From the NCBI GenBank assembly GCA_020736575.1, contig JAGPYM010000023.1, forward strand, positions 124,001 to 188,000: DNA of 64,000 nucleotides, given 5' to 3'. Position numbers and translations under genes: made by a program. Below are positions 53,723 to 64,000 of this stretch, piece by piece (the stretch's first letter is position 1; each line of letters begins with the position of its first letter). Source of the DNA: Thelonectria olida (taxonomy: Eukaryota; Ascomycota; Sordariomycetes; Hypocreales; Nectriaceae). The notes below the pieces were generated by a model. It was not told the DNA's origin and did no database searches. It saw nothing but the letters and a program-made list of their open reading frames with translations.

Positions 53723-56700
53723 CTAGTATTGTGCAGATGGATATGACAATAACGATAATCGGGCCTCATTTACTGTCCTCTCGCACAACTGTTCCAGCCT
53801 AGCCTCGCCATCAAACATTTCCTGTGGGATTTTATTCCCGACTATGTCCTGTACCCGTGCCTTTGACAGCAACATAATGCCATCAAGCGATTTGCACCGC
53901 GATAGCTGCACATACAGGCTGTACGGATCGCACTTTCCTGGCTCGAGTTGTCCAGTTGTGGTATTCAGCTTTGTTCCGGTTCCTCGCAGCTCCAGCGCAA
54001 TCTCGAGGAGGGTTTCGCCTTGAATTTTGTAATCGGTGCATGCGAACGCTGCAGTGCAGGGAAGTCCTCGGCGGCTCACTTCGTGCCTCTGCCAAGGCCT
54101 CTTCTTGGCCCTCTTCTTCTTCTCGATGGGTATTTGGGCACTTGTTGGAGTAAGCAGGACCGTGCCTGGTGGCATGTCATCAAACTTGAACTTCTTGGTT
54201 GACTCGGATAACAGGATAATGCCGGCAGGTGGTCCAAAGTGGAGGATAATGTTCGGGGCGAGTTGATACCCTGGGAAACTCTTGGCGTCTGGTATAACTT
54301 CTAGTGCTTTGTACTTGGCCCCGTTCACGAGCTTGAGGCCTGGATTTATATTCTTGGTCACTACCACCGGCATGCCAGGCACGAACATGAACGTGGCCGG
54401 CACGCAGATCTTGCTGTCATCTCCGACGCTGGCTATGAGCGTAGCTTCTTCCTCCGTTACCGGTAATGTACTGGGTTTACCCCAACGGTGCTGGGGTAGA
54501 AATATCCGGACTGGCTTCTGGTGGTGCCTCTGGAAGGCTAAGACCGCATCCATGTTCAGGCACCATCTGGTGCTGTTGAGGGGTGTAACTACTGTGATGC
54601 CCTTGCCCCATGGTGTGGCTCGACCTTCCTGGAAGCACCGGCTATTAAGAAGCTCCATGTCGGACTCGTCTTGCTGCCCCTGCCGGATCCGAGTCAGCAG
54701 CCGCTGCAGCTCCGGGTCCCCCGCTGCGCGCACCTGTTCGGTGAGCATAACGACGGTGGTAAATCGAGTCCAGAGTGCGTGCGCCCTCATTTCGTCCGCA
54801 ATCCTGAGGGCGGACCATGGCGTCAATAGCGACTTGTTTTGCACTGGGCGGAATTGGTGGAAATCTCCTGATAGTAGCACCACTGGGATGCCGCCAAAAT
54901 CTTGATTCGATCCTCGGGAGGCGCAAAGTCGCTTGTTGATGTTGGAGAGCGTCTGCAGGCCCAGCATGCTCACCTCGTCAATGATGAGCAGCCACTTTTC
55001 TCTCCATCTTCTTCGGGCATCACCGTCCACGTAGGTTACCGTGCTGCCATCGTCGGCATTGCTGTCGGATGCGTTGGGTTGCATCCCACAGGCGGAGTGA
55101 ATGGTCACGCCGTTGATCCGCGCTGCTGCGGCCCCCGATGTCGCCGTCATGAGCAGCCTGTGCGATATGTCTTTGCTAGCGAACAATTCCGCCAACGCCT
55201 CGATGACCCTGGACTTCCCAGTGCCGCCCTCCCCACCCAGGAACTCGCATAGTTGTGCGTTATCATTGTTCTCGACATTACTGCTATCGAAATCATCGCT
55301 GTCATCTTCGTCCGGGATGGTGTCGAGATGGCGACACACTAAAAGGAAGGCAATTTCCTGCCGCTCGTTCAGGGTGAACCTGCTTGCGATCTGCCGACCG
55401 GCGTGGAGGAATGTGGTTGACGGTCCAAAAGCGACCCTACTGCTGGGTTCATAAGTGTTCCCGGTGTCTGTTTCCGATATCTCTATGCTATCTTCTCCTG
55501 CACCCGCAAAAGTATGGTTCAATAATGCTTCTCTGCCGGCAGCCGTGTTCTGAGTATCCTGAGCTCCGTCAGAGCCTTGGATTCTTTGCACAATTTCCTT
55601 GTCGGCTTTGCCCTGCTTGCTCTTAATCCCCTTGAGTTGATGTTGCATTGGGAGCTCGCTCCTGGCTACCATAGTTGGCTGGTACTGCTCAGGCCTCTCT
55701 GCGGGAGCGACAGTCTCAAGATCATCTGCAAAATCGGTGATATCTGCGTGGGTTTCACGGAGCTGGTCTAGCAGCTTAACGAGAGACTCCGAACCAGCGG
55801 TCACCTGGTTGGGGGCTGTGGCACCCCGTACTGTCTCCATCAGTCGGCCAAGCTCGCCAACCTGATCTGAGCGATACGTTTTTACTGGGCCCATAGAATC
55901 TTCGATATCATACCCCATAGCATCGATATCATCTAAAACGGCATCGTCCCCCGCAGCTGCCCACTGCTTCGCGTCTCGCCGCGCATCTTCCGCTGATCGC
56001 TTCAAGAGCTGGATATTGCTTGCGATAGTCTGGAGCCTTTTTGGGAGTCGCCGTCTCCAGTGTTCCCAGATTTCATTAATATCGCCTGATGCTGCTCTAG
56101 TGAACTTCTCCCATGGCACAAAGAGTGCGAGGTGCTGTACTGCAGCTCTGGTGCTAATATTAGTGTATGCTCCTCGTGTATCCATCCCGTCTGTTCTATG
56201 GATTTGTGCTTACCTGCGGTATCTGTCTGCGTTTGTGTCAATATCAAAGTCCATATCGAGAAAGCCATTGATGCATGGCACTGCATACTTCCCCGGGGGT
56301 CTTAGAACCTGCACCCAGTCCCTTCCCGGCTTCCAGTTCTTCTCAAATTCTATCTTCACCAACTCCTTGGAAGATGAATCTATCCTCTTTTGCAATTTAA
56401 CAAGCGACACGTAGTCATAGAAGCATAATGTCTGCAGCACCTCTCCACGGTGGTGGTAGGCTTCAATGTATGGTAGCTTCTTGCCATTGCTTCCCACCAA
56501 GACCCTCTCCACGCTGGCTTCCGCGTCGTTGCCGTTGCCATTGCCACCTATGTTCTCGATAGGTCGATCATCGTCGTCGCCTAAAGTGCTACTGCATTGC
56601 TGGAGATACTGCCAGCGTCGGAGTATTGCCCAGTATATCGTTGTCATATTCACATATGACCATTGTTTAGTACTGGAGAACTCACTTGGGTAATCCAGGA

Positions 56701-59700
56701 AGTGCGCAATCACCTCCACCTGCGATAATGGCCGCTCAGTGAATATTCTGTTTGCGATTCTCATCAGATACTGGCGGTTTATATTTGCCTTGGCTTCGTA
56801 GTTTGCAGTTGTTGCACCTAGCCCGACGGCGCTGGTTGTGCTGATACTCGGAAAGAGCTCTGCTGCTATGGCCACTCTCTTCCAGATCGGATCTTGGATC
56901 TTTGTGGCGTAGTTTGTCAAGTAGTATATCAGCGCCATTGTCTTGCTTTGGGTTCCGATGAAGGAGATGTCGTGATTGTGCCGCAGCCCAACCGCCATTG
57001 GCTTGTTCCATCGGTTGATCATGGGATGTGAGCGTTGGAGCCGAAGTATGCCATCCGCGCCAAATTCGCTTTTTGTAAAGAGCTTCCAAGGCGCATGGAA
57101 TCGACACGTGGGCTTCTTTTCTCCCTCCTTGACATGAGAGTATTTGACACAAGTTGCAGTGTGGACATGCATCTGAACCCTGCCCGCGCAAAAGTGGGCT
57201 TCATCGTCAAACTGTTCAGAGAAGCGCCCCGTATCGATCATCAAGTGGGATATGTTGTCGTAAACTACCCTAGCCTCGCTCTCCTCACTAAAGGCGGCGG
57301 ATTCGTCTAGATCCTAGATAATAGTTTAGCTTCCGACCTACGTTGGCCTTTGGTTATATGGATATATGGATCACATACCTCGGTAAAGACAGAATCGACA
57401 TATTTCAGGATTCCTTCCCGTTCCATCGCCGCACTCTCATCATCCTCCCCGTTTCCATGAGCACCGATGAAGTTTCCGAGCTCCAAGTTCCCTTCGAGCC
57501 ATAGCAAACCATGGACATGAAGAGCACCGCGTTCGTTGGTCTCGACAGCAGCAAAATACTGTCCAATCTGACCAAACACAGATTCCTCCCCAACCTTGAC
57601 GTAATGCTCAAAGAACATCTCTACTTCGCGGTGGAAGAAGATGGCAGAGCTTATGGGGTCAGTTATCGCCAGCTTCACTCTCTCATACCTATCCTGAAGG
57701 GCCCGAAGCAGGGTTGCTTCCGCGGCAGCGTTGTCCTCCTTTCGATATGCCGCCAGACGTAGTTTTACCGGGTTCGTAATGTCATTAGGGTTCAGCGTAA
57801 ACCAAATTGCCGGTATACCGTATCTGATGATGAGCGCTTTAATCTTTCTGCGCATGGCTAGCCGCGACTCCTGCGACATGGCCTGTTTGTAGCCAAAGTA
57901 TGAGATGTATCGCAGGAGCTTTTTGATATCTTCATCTAGGGTGCTCCCGCCAGCCTCTAACTCCTTTTGCACTTCCGCCAACCTCTCTGGTGTTAACGAC
58001 TGAACGATCCTCTCAACCTCAGGAAAATCGTTCCGTCGCACGCTCACCATACTTACTCCTCTATTCCTAGACCGAACCTCTATGTTGAATACTAGGAATG
58101 AAAACGCCGGATGATTGGCAAAGCGACCACCATGTCGATGCAGCACTTTCTTCGTCCATGCGCGAAGTCCGAGATTACGTGTTGGCGAAATCGCATCCTT
58201 TTCACCCTCTCCAATACTGTCTCTATCACGGATATGCCCTGTGAGCTGGAGACTGTTCTTCCACAGGTCCGATTCCATTTCTTCCTTACACCGTGGCCCA
58301 CCGAAACCGAACGGGAATAGTGTTGGAAATGCTTTTGCAAGATGCCAGAGATCATTCATATCTGAAAACTCGTTGCCTCTTGAAATGTGAATGTATGGCT
58401 GAAGGTGCGAATCCTGCGCGCTCCCAGTCGGCTGGTTGGGCGGCTGTGCTTGCGCATTTGTGTGTCCACCTCTGATTGTATCAATAGCAAATTGCAGTTT
58501 ATCGGCATCGGTTGCTCGCGGTGTTGTATCCAGTGGAAACATACCAGATGCAAGTATCTCATCAAGGAAGCTTCCCATGCCCTCATACTCGAGCTCCTCC
58601 CTACTGCGCTCGTCGTAGAGCCGCTGATCCTCGTCGTAACTTACATCATTCTCATCGTACGCTCTGCCCAGCCCGTCCACAATCTGTTCGAGTGACTGGG
58701 GCCCAGTGTCATCCATTCCACGTTCTGCTGGGGGCACAATGTGCGCCGTTCGCGTTTCTTCCCATGCCGATGGTTCATCTCTCTCTATCCTGTCATAGAT
58801 CCGGCTCGGAACCCCGTGCGCCGGCTCTCCCCAACTATCCAACTCGGCTTTGTCGATTTCGATATGCCGATAGTGGGGGTTAAATTCTTTTAGCCAAAGC
58901 AACGCCCGTTCCACAGCTCCTCGCCGGACTGAGAGCAACTTGGATAGATCGCTGGGGGCTGGTCTCTGCGGCCCATGCCAGGATATATGGATGTCCTCCA
59001 AAGATTGTAGAAGCGGATGTGGTAGTACTGTGGTAACCAAGTCTTGAACACTGTTTGGAAACACAGTTATATGACCCTTTACATGGCGTGCATATGCCGT
59101 ACTCTGTTTGGTGCTTTTTGTCACTTTGATTCTTGCAACGATGCCGAAGTGGGTGTTGAGTGCAATCAGCTTCTCCTCAACCAATGTCAAGTCTCTGAGA
59201 GCATCCGGGTACATGTGCTCGCAACCAAGTGCTTGATGCAAGTTCCCGCCCCGCGCCATATTGTCTTCGCGGATCTTCATTGCACAGTTTTCGCAGCTCG
59301 GTATAGCCTTGCCAACAGGGAAGCAATCTGGACATGAATACGTGCGGCAGCTATTCATCGCTTCGCTACTTGTCCACTCTTCCCAGCTAAGCTTTTTCAT
59401 CTCCATGGTGCTGATCTTCTGATAGCATATCATGCAGGTGTGTATGGGTAGAGTGTCCATGTTGTGAAATGCTTGATAAAAGTCCATGACTGTGGATATA
59501 TTCCTCTCACGGGGGACCGACTTACACCAATCCTTGGTGTAGGATAGTCTCTGCTTCTCTGTAAATTCATCTTCCAGATGCTTAATAGCTCGGTATAATG
59601 CCTGGCTTTGCTGCGCAAGGTTGCTATTCTCAACCCGTCTTCGATTTTGCCTTTTGTTTTGTTCTTGTCCGTGTTGATCAGCCTTGCGTTTTGCGCCAAG

Positions 59701-60747
59701 TTCTTGCTGGCCATCTTGAAACCTCAGTCTTGCCATACATCCACGTCGATCCAGTTCATCCTCTGGGTGAGATCTGCCTGTACTGGTGGTCTCTACTGCC
59801 TCTGTAGGCGTTGGCAATGTTTCTGAGTGTGATTCTTGTTGATTGTTTTGTCCTTGTTTGTGTTGATTAGCTCCACGCGTTGGATTGCCATGTTGATCCA
59901 CATCTGAAAAGCTTAGAATGCTCATACATTGCTGCATGCCCAGTGCATTGTGCGGGTGATACTGGCTCGCGTTGGTTATCTCTGCAGCCTGTGTGAGGTT
60001 TGGTGCTATGAGCTGTTGCGCTGGTACAGTACGTCGTGGAGCATTAGATGGCAACTGGGAACTGGTTGGAGGGGTCCCGACAGCAACCAGTGGTCTTTGC
60101 TGTTGTGTTTGTCTCCTTTGCCGCCAGTTTCTTTCCCGGGCATCTTTCCGTCTTGATGCACGAGAAGTTCGCAGTTTGCCTCTTGATCTTGGAAGCGCTT
60201 GTATTGGTGGCGTACTCCTTGGCTGATGTTCCAGCCCCCGATTTCCTTCTCGAACATCTCTCCGCCTTGGTACACGAGAACCTCGCGGTCTGCCTCTTCT
60301 TCTTAGAGGCGCTTGCATCGGCGTCGTGCTCCCTGGTGGTGGTCGACTCATCCAGTTTCCTGCCGCCTGTGTTTGCACATTGGCATTGTCGATTTGATTT
60401 GCACTTGATTGGTATTGTTGGTGATTACCTGGTTTGCTTGGTTGGCCAGTTGATTGCGATCCCTGGAGTGCCGGGTCTATAGGTACGGTTTCTGGAATAT
60501 CACCAAGTGTACTCAGTTGGACAGTAGGGTGTGACCTCCTTAATGCCGGGCCCACAGGCTGGACATCCGGAACACGATCGGGTGTGCTTGGTTGGACAGT
60601 AGAATGTGATTCTCTTGGTGTTGCGTTTGTATTCGAGTTTCCCGCACCAAAGATATCATTGTACGTCTTCAGCCCGACACTGCTGAGTGTGCTGCCAGGC
60701 GTTCGACCACGCAACCTTTCAAGTAGAGCAGATAATGACGAATCCAT
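53723..60747 (-). CDS. Helitron RepHel protein, intact, 2,299 aa
   Basis: Rolling-circle transposase-helicase. Exons 60747-57379, 57313-56214 and 56153-53723, joined in frame (65- and 60-bp introns). The long N-terminus is Gln/Pro-rich and disordered with basic clusters. A Cys-rich region follows (CMICYQKI, CPDCF, CENCAMKI, DUF6570-like, about residue 430-490). The Helitron_like_N/Rep domain has FFHREVEMFFEHYVK, ERGALHVHGLLWLEG (HUH-type metal site) and MALIYYLTNYATKI (paired catalytic Tyr). The third exon carries a Pif1-like helicase: GGEGGTGKSRVIEA (Walker A), LLIIDEVSMLG (Walker B), GDFHQFRPV, MLTEQVRAAG and YVQLSRCKSLDGI. No stop or frameshift is found. Confidence 0.93.
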
Positions 60748-61074
60748 TACAAGACACTGTATGTACGAATATTCTTAGGGTGTGTAATCATATGTATTGA
60801 GCCAAATAGTATTATAAATGTGAACGATAAAGGTTGATGCCATTCACAATGCTGTTTTGTAATCGGTACATTCTGGGGCAGATTTCGATTCTTCCACACC
60901 AACCGGGCCAACCGGTCCCACTCTGCTCTTGATCCGATTGTATCCCGATACTCCCACGTCATCTTTATCTCTATTATACCTATCAAACTATATGATAATA
61001 TGGTCTATCGTCATTGTCTTACCCACCTACCAATAAATGATACGTCTATCCCACCATGGTCTTCTTTAGTCTTC

Positions 61075-61450
61075 CAATTTCATCCCAATATCAGACTTGA
61101 TTATTCATCCCATCATCTACTCGGAGCATCATCACACCAACATACCATAGAGCATCATATTCCTCCACCCTCTTACTTTCGTGATAATTAACTTCGGGCT
61201 TGATTATTCATCCCATCATCTACTCGGAGCATCGTCACACCGGTATACCAGTAGAACATCATACTCCTCCACCCTCTTATTATTATAACATTAATAACAT
61301 CGGGCTTGATTATTCATCCCATTATCTAGTCGGAATACCATTACACCGATATACCAATACGGCATCATAGTCCTCCACCCTCTTATTCATATTGTCCCTG
61401 CAGTATTGATATACCAATAGATCAAAATATCCCTTCACCCTCTTTCATTG
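61075..61450. repeat. Degenerate tandem repeat, about 105-115 bp units
   Basis: Three to four units sharing CTTGATTATTCATCCCAT, CTACTCGGA, CACACC..ATACCA and CCTCCACCCTCTTA, starting near 61095, 61199 and 61302, with a partial unit near 61400. Confidence 0.85.
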
Positions 61451-61584
61451 TAATGGTAACATCGATGGACACACGTGATTGATATAATACACACCACGTT
61501 ATTTCATCTACCTATCACGTAGTGCTCAGCTCTCATACTTGTTTTTTTTTTTTCTTTTTTCTTTTTTCATGCCTTAATATCTTA

Positions 61585-61875
61585 GTCAATCCTTCGTAAT
61601 CGTGGAAGAAGCAATTCTATTCAACAGCTACGTTGATTGATCAATTTCGATGTGCAAGTATCCACCTGGCAGGGATCAAGGTTCTTAACTAAAGATGCTT
61701 TACGACGATCGGCGATATGTGCTGACGTTTTGGCCAATCCTTTGTACTCATGGAAAAAGCAAATCTGCTCACCATCTACCTTAATTGATCAATTCAATTG
61801 TGCGAGTATCCACATCGGCAGGGATAGTAGCTCTTAGCTGAAAATGTTGGATGGAGATCGGCGATGCCACATCCT
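61585..61875. repeat. Two degenerate direct repeats of about 145 bp
   Basis: Units begin near 61589 and 61735 (AATCCTT.GTA, TGGAA.AAGCAA, GATCAATT, GTATCCAC, GGCAGGGAT, GATCGGCGAT). About 75-80 percent similar by eye. Confidence 0.78.
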
Positions 61876-62114
61876 CTCTGAGCAACGAAATACAGTATCT
61901 TTACCAAGTGGTATCAATCTTCGCATTTGTATACACTATATCATATAATCGATCATAAATATCAGATGTGTTTCTTCTTTATTCTGTACATTTGCATGCC
62001 AACCTTGCAGGCTTATCTTACAATTGCTCTCTCTCTCTCTCTCTCACACACACACAGTCGTAATCTTAACTGCTCTCTCATCTTTTATCGAAACATTTGC
62101 AAGTTCAATGTATC

Positions 62115-63638
62115 ATGTCTTCATCAACTTCTACCTCAAATTCTACCTCAACTTCCACTGTTAGCGGCCATCCCCCTCCGCGCATGCCTCATGACTCTCA
62201 GAAAAACCTTGGTAGTGATATGACCATGTTCTTTTTTGGTCAGCCAGATACCCCAACGCGGTTTCCTACATCAGATGAACAACTTATAAAGAGCCTTAAT
62301 GTTGAAGCTCTTGGCAGGGTTTTTCTTCCACCCCCTCCCTATATGACACTGCCTGAATATTCTGCACTGCGTCCTGAACGGCACCGATCCCCTGATCCAC
62401 TGCCGATCTACTTTAGTCTCAACCTCTCTGTCTATAACCAGCAGATTGTTGAATCGGAGTGGGAGAATCAATGGTTCCATTTCACTGGCAAAGTACACCC
62501 CTACGCACTGGAGTGGGTGCTACGGGAGCCTGATGTTTTCAGCGATGAAGATGGTGACGGCGAAGTGTACAAGGTTCCAGTTGTTCTCATACGCGACTTT
62601 GGATACCAAGCGTAAGCAGACTTATCCTTTCCCCTTAGCTCGAGTTCGACTATCGCGCTTACCACTAATGTAACTATTAGCATTGACCCACGAACGCTTT
62701 GTAATGGTGAGGGCTTTCCACTTATCCAACCAGTCGTTTCTTTGACGAGGCAGGTTCTCGGGACAGGTCAAACCCACTTGATCAAGGACTCTGTCCCGCT
62801 GTTGGATGATGCGCAGCTGAGATGCTGTGCTTTTATCCAGTGCTGTACCTACATTACTCCGGGTCAACCATCAAACAGTCCTTTCAAAGGCTTCCACCCC
62901 TTTCAAGTTTTTATTCTCTTTCCTATTCACGCTTTACCATTCTCTCTCCTCTGCAAGAAGATGGCAGATAGGAAAGATACACAGTTTGTTCCAGGTGTTC
63001 CCTTCCACTGCGTCGGCAAGATAGTTGGCCTGCTTGACCATAGTCTTATGGTAGCTGCCGCTGCAGCTGATGAGAAGGACTATGTTTTCATCGTCGTTCC
63101 CGACTCTTGGACGTTTCCGGACAAGAGCACGCCACCTGTACCTGCTTCCAACACAATCTCTCCCTCTAAAACTGAACCTGGCCCATGCCAAGCTGGTGGC
63201 TTCGCAGCAATGAGGTCTATGTTCAAGTCTCCCTCAAAGAAATCTTCACAGGCGCAACAGTCACAGTCACAATCATCACAATCGCCGCAGGGAGGCCCAT
63301 CCCAACAGCCCGTTACTCCATCTCAGAACAAAAGGCCCGCAATCTCCGCATCTCAATCATCTCAGTCAAGTTCGAACAACCCCGCCCCCAAGAGACTCAG
63401 GGGGTCTAGTGTGACTACCGCAACATCTCCAGTCATTGCAGGGTCGCCGGTCTCCCCTTTAACATCCGTAGACTCTGATGAAAACCATAACCATGAAGAA
63501 GGTGAAGTGAAGGAAGAGGAGAACTCTCGATCACCTGATATATCTGCCACACTCCGATCCTCCGTTCGTCCTAATATGAGGTCATCAATGGCCGAACCAG
63601 GTGGCAGGAACAAGAGGCATCCGACAAAGAGACTTTAA
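62115..63638 (+). CDS. Helitron-side protein of unknown function, possible OB-fold/RPA-like
   Basis: Two exons, 62115-62611 and 62681-63638, with a 69-bp intron joining FGYQA to IDPRTL. A further 51-bp intron at about 62910-62960 is possible, since reading frame is kept either way. The first part is Ser/Thr-rich. The folded segment has MFFFGQPDTPTRFPTSDEQ, FHFTGKVHPYALEWVLREPD and YKVPVVLIRDFGYQA. The second half has QFVPGVPFHCVGKIVGLLDH, DYVFIVVPDSWTF, then a Gln/Ser-rich basic tail. The alternating beta pattern could suit an OB fold as in RPA, known in plant Helitrons, but there is no diagnostic motif. Transcribed divergently from RepHel, 1.37 kb away. A decayed copy lies at 45 kb. Confidence 0.7.
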
Positions 63639-64000
63639 GTAGCCTAATATAGTGATAGTGTGTGGTATTTTGGGCTGTTGTATTGGGTTTGGAAAACTTA
63701 CAGATTGATAATTGGAGGAAATAAGGGTGCGGTTTCAACACCAGTGCGAGTGATAAAAGTCCAATGATCTCAACACCAGGACATCTTGGCATGGCAGCTT
63801 CTTATACTCAAATTGACAATTTTCCCTCTTTAGTATTGCAACTGATTGATCTCTGCTAGTCTCAGTCCCCTGATCCCCGTCTCAATTATTGACCCTCACC
63901 CTATTGGCTAGGTCTCTTAGTTCCACATTAAGCTCTTCAAACCGTGCCCCTCAAAATGGTGCCTGCTCCTCAAAGCCCGCTGCATAGGTCTTATTGGCTA
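63639..64000. other. 3' flank of the 62115 gene
   Basis: No gene seen. The Helitron 5' terminus (a TC on the minus strand) may lie here or beyond the window. Confidence 0.4.

Larger units (their letters stand above)
60748..62114. other. Divergent intergenic region between the two Helitron-side genes
   Basis: Shared promoter region of two diverging genes. It contains two sets of tandem repeats (own entries), a poly-T run at 61541-61559 and a CT/CA microsatellite at 62028-62056 close to the 62115 start. No ORF of note. Confidence 0.6.
53723..63638 (-). mobile_element. Helitron, probable extent (ends unresolved)
   Basis: Minimal extent from the RepHel gene plus its divergent partner. Helitrons have no TIRs or duplications; the expected 5' TC and 3' CTRR with upstream hairpin could not be fixed by eye. 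Inclusion of the 62115-63638 gene is inference, based on proximity, orientation and a rearranged second copy elsewhere in the window. Confidence 0.55.

Overview
This window reads as nuclear DNA of a filamentous ascomycete, most likely a Sordariomycete of the Hypocreales or Glomerellales. The evidence is short 50-80 bp spliceosomal introns with CTAAC-type branch sites, a chitin synthase with a C-terminal DEK domain, a fungal GH75 chitosanase, a TmpA-like membrane oxidoreductase, and a typical fungal transposon set (pogo/Fot, hAT, MULE, copia, LINE, Helitron). No species is assigned. Apart from a few host genes, the window looks like a repeat-rich accessory or subtelomere-like compartment.

Layout. 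1-2174: 3' part of a class V/VII chitin synthase. 2.9-5.6 kb: broken Tc1/mariner transposase with an internally deleted pogo element beside it. 6.0-8.0 kb: tandem 17-bp repeat, then a conserved fungal gene of unknown function. 8.7-10.6 kb: complete pogo-type element with clean TIRs and TA duplication. 11.3-16.2 kb: nested mosaic of a dynamin C-terminus, an intact hAT element, and the 5' end of a copia retrotransposon (gag, half-tRNA-type primer site, LTR). 17.4-19.7 kb: otubain deubiquitinase gene. 21.4-25.4 kb: decayed zinc-finger-like fragment, copia solo LTR, broken sugar transporter, and a 647-bp non-autonomous TIR element. 26-27.7 kb: small unknown gene and LINE fragment. 28.4-30.7 kb: NB-ARC fragment fused in an open frame to a TmpA-like ferric-reductase-type protein. 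32.4-33.6 kb: secreted Cys-rich protein. 34-42.4 kb: two more hAT copies, an intact MULE and a LINE tail. 42.6-44.0 kb: PD-(D/E)XK-like nuclease-fold gene. 44.9-48.8 kb: graveyard of pseudogenes (Helitron-side gene copy, erythromycin-esterase-like, GH75 chitosanase, DUF7924-like). 49.1-52.4 kb: decayed tyrosine recombinase of the DUF3435 family (the family of Starship captains) ending in zinc-finger-like and chromodomain modules. 53.7-63.6 kb: Helitron with an intact 2,299-residue RepHel gene and a divergently transcribed partner gene.

The most interesting signals are the recombinase-zinc finger-chromodomain architecture, the Helitron RepHel gene with its divergent partner (a second, inverted partial copy of which lies at 45 kb), and the NLR-TmpA chimera. 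NLRs and ferric-reductase-type proteins are recurrent Starship cargo, so an old degraded Starship is a reasonable but unproven hypothesis; no element boundaries were found for it.
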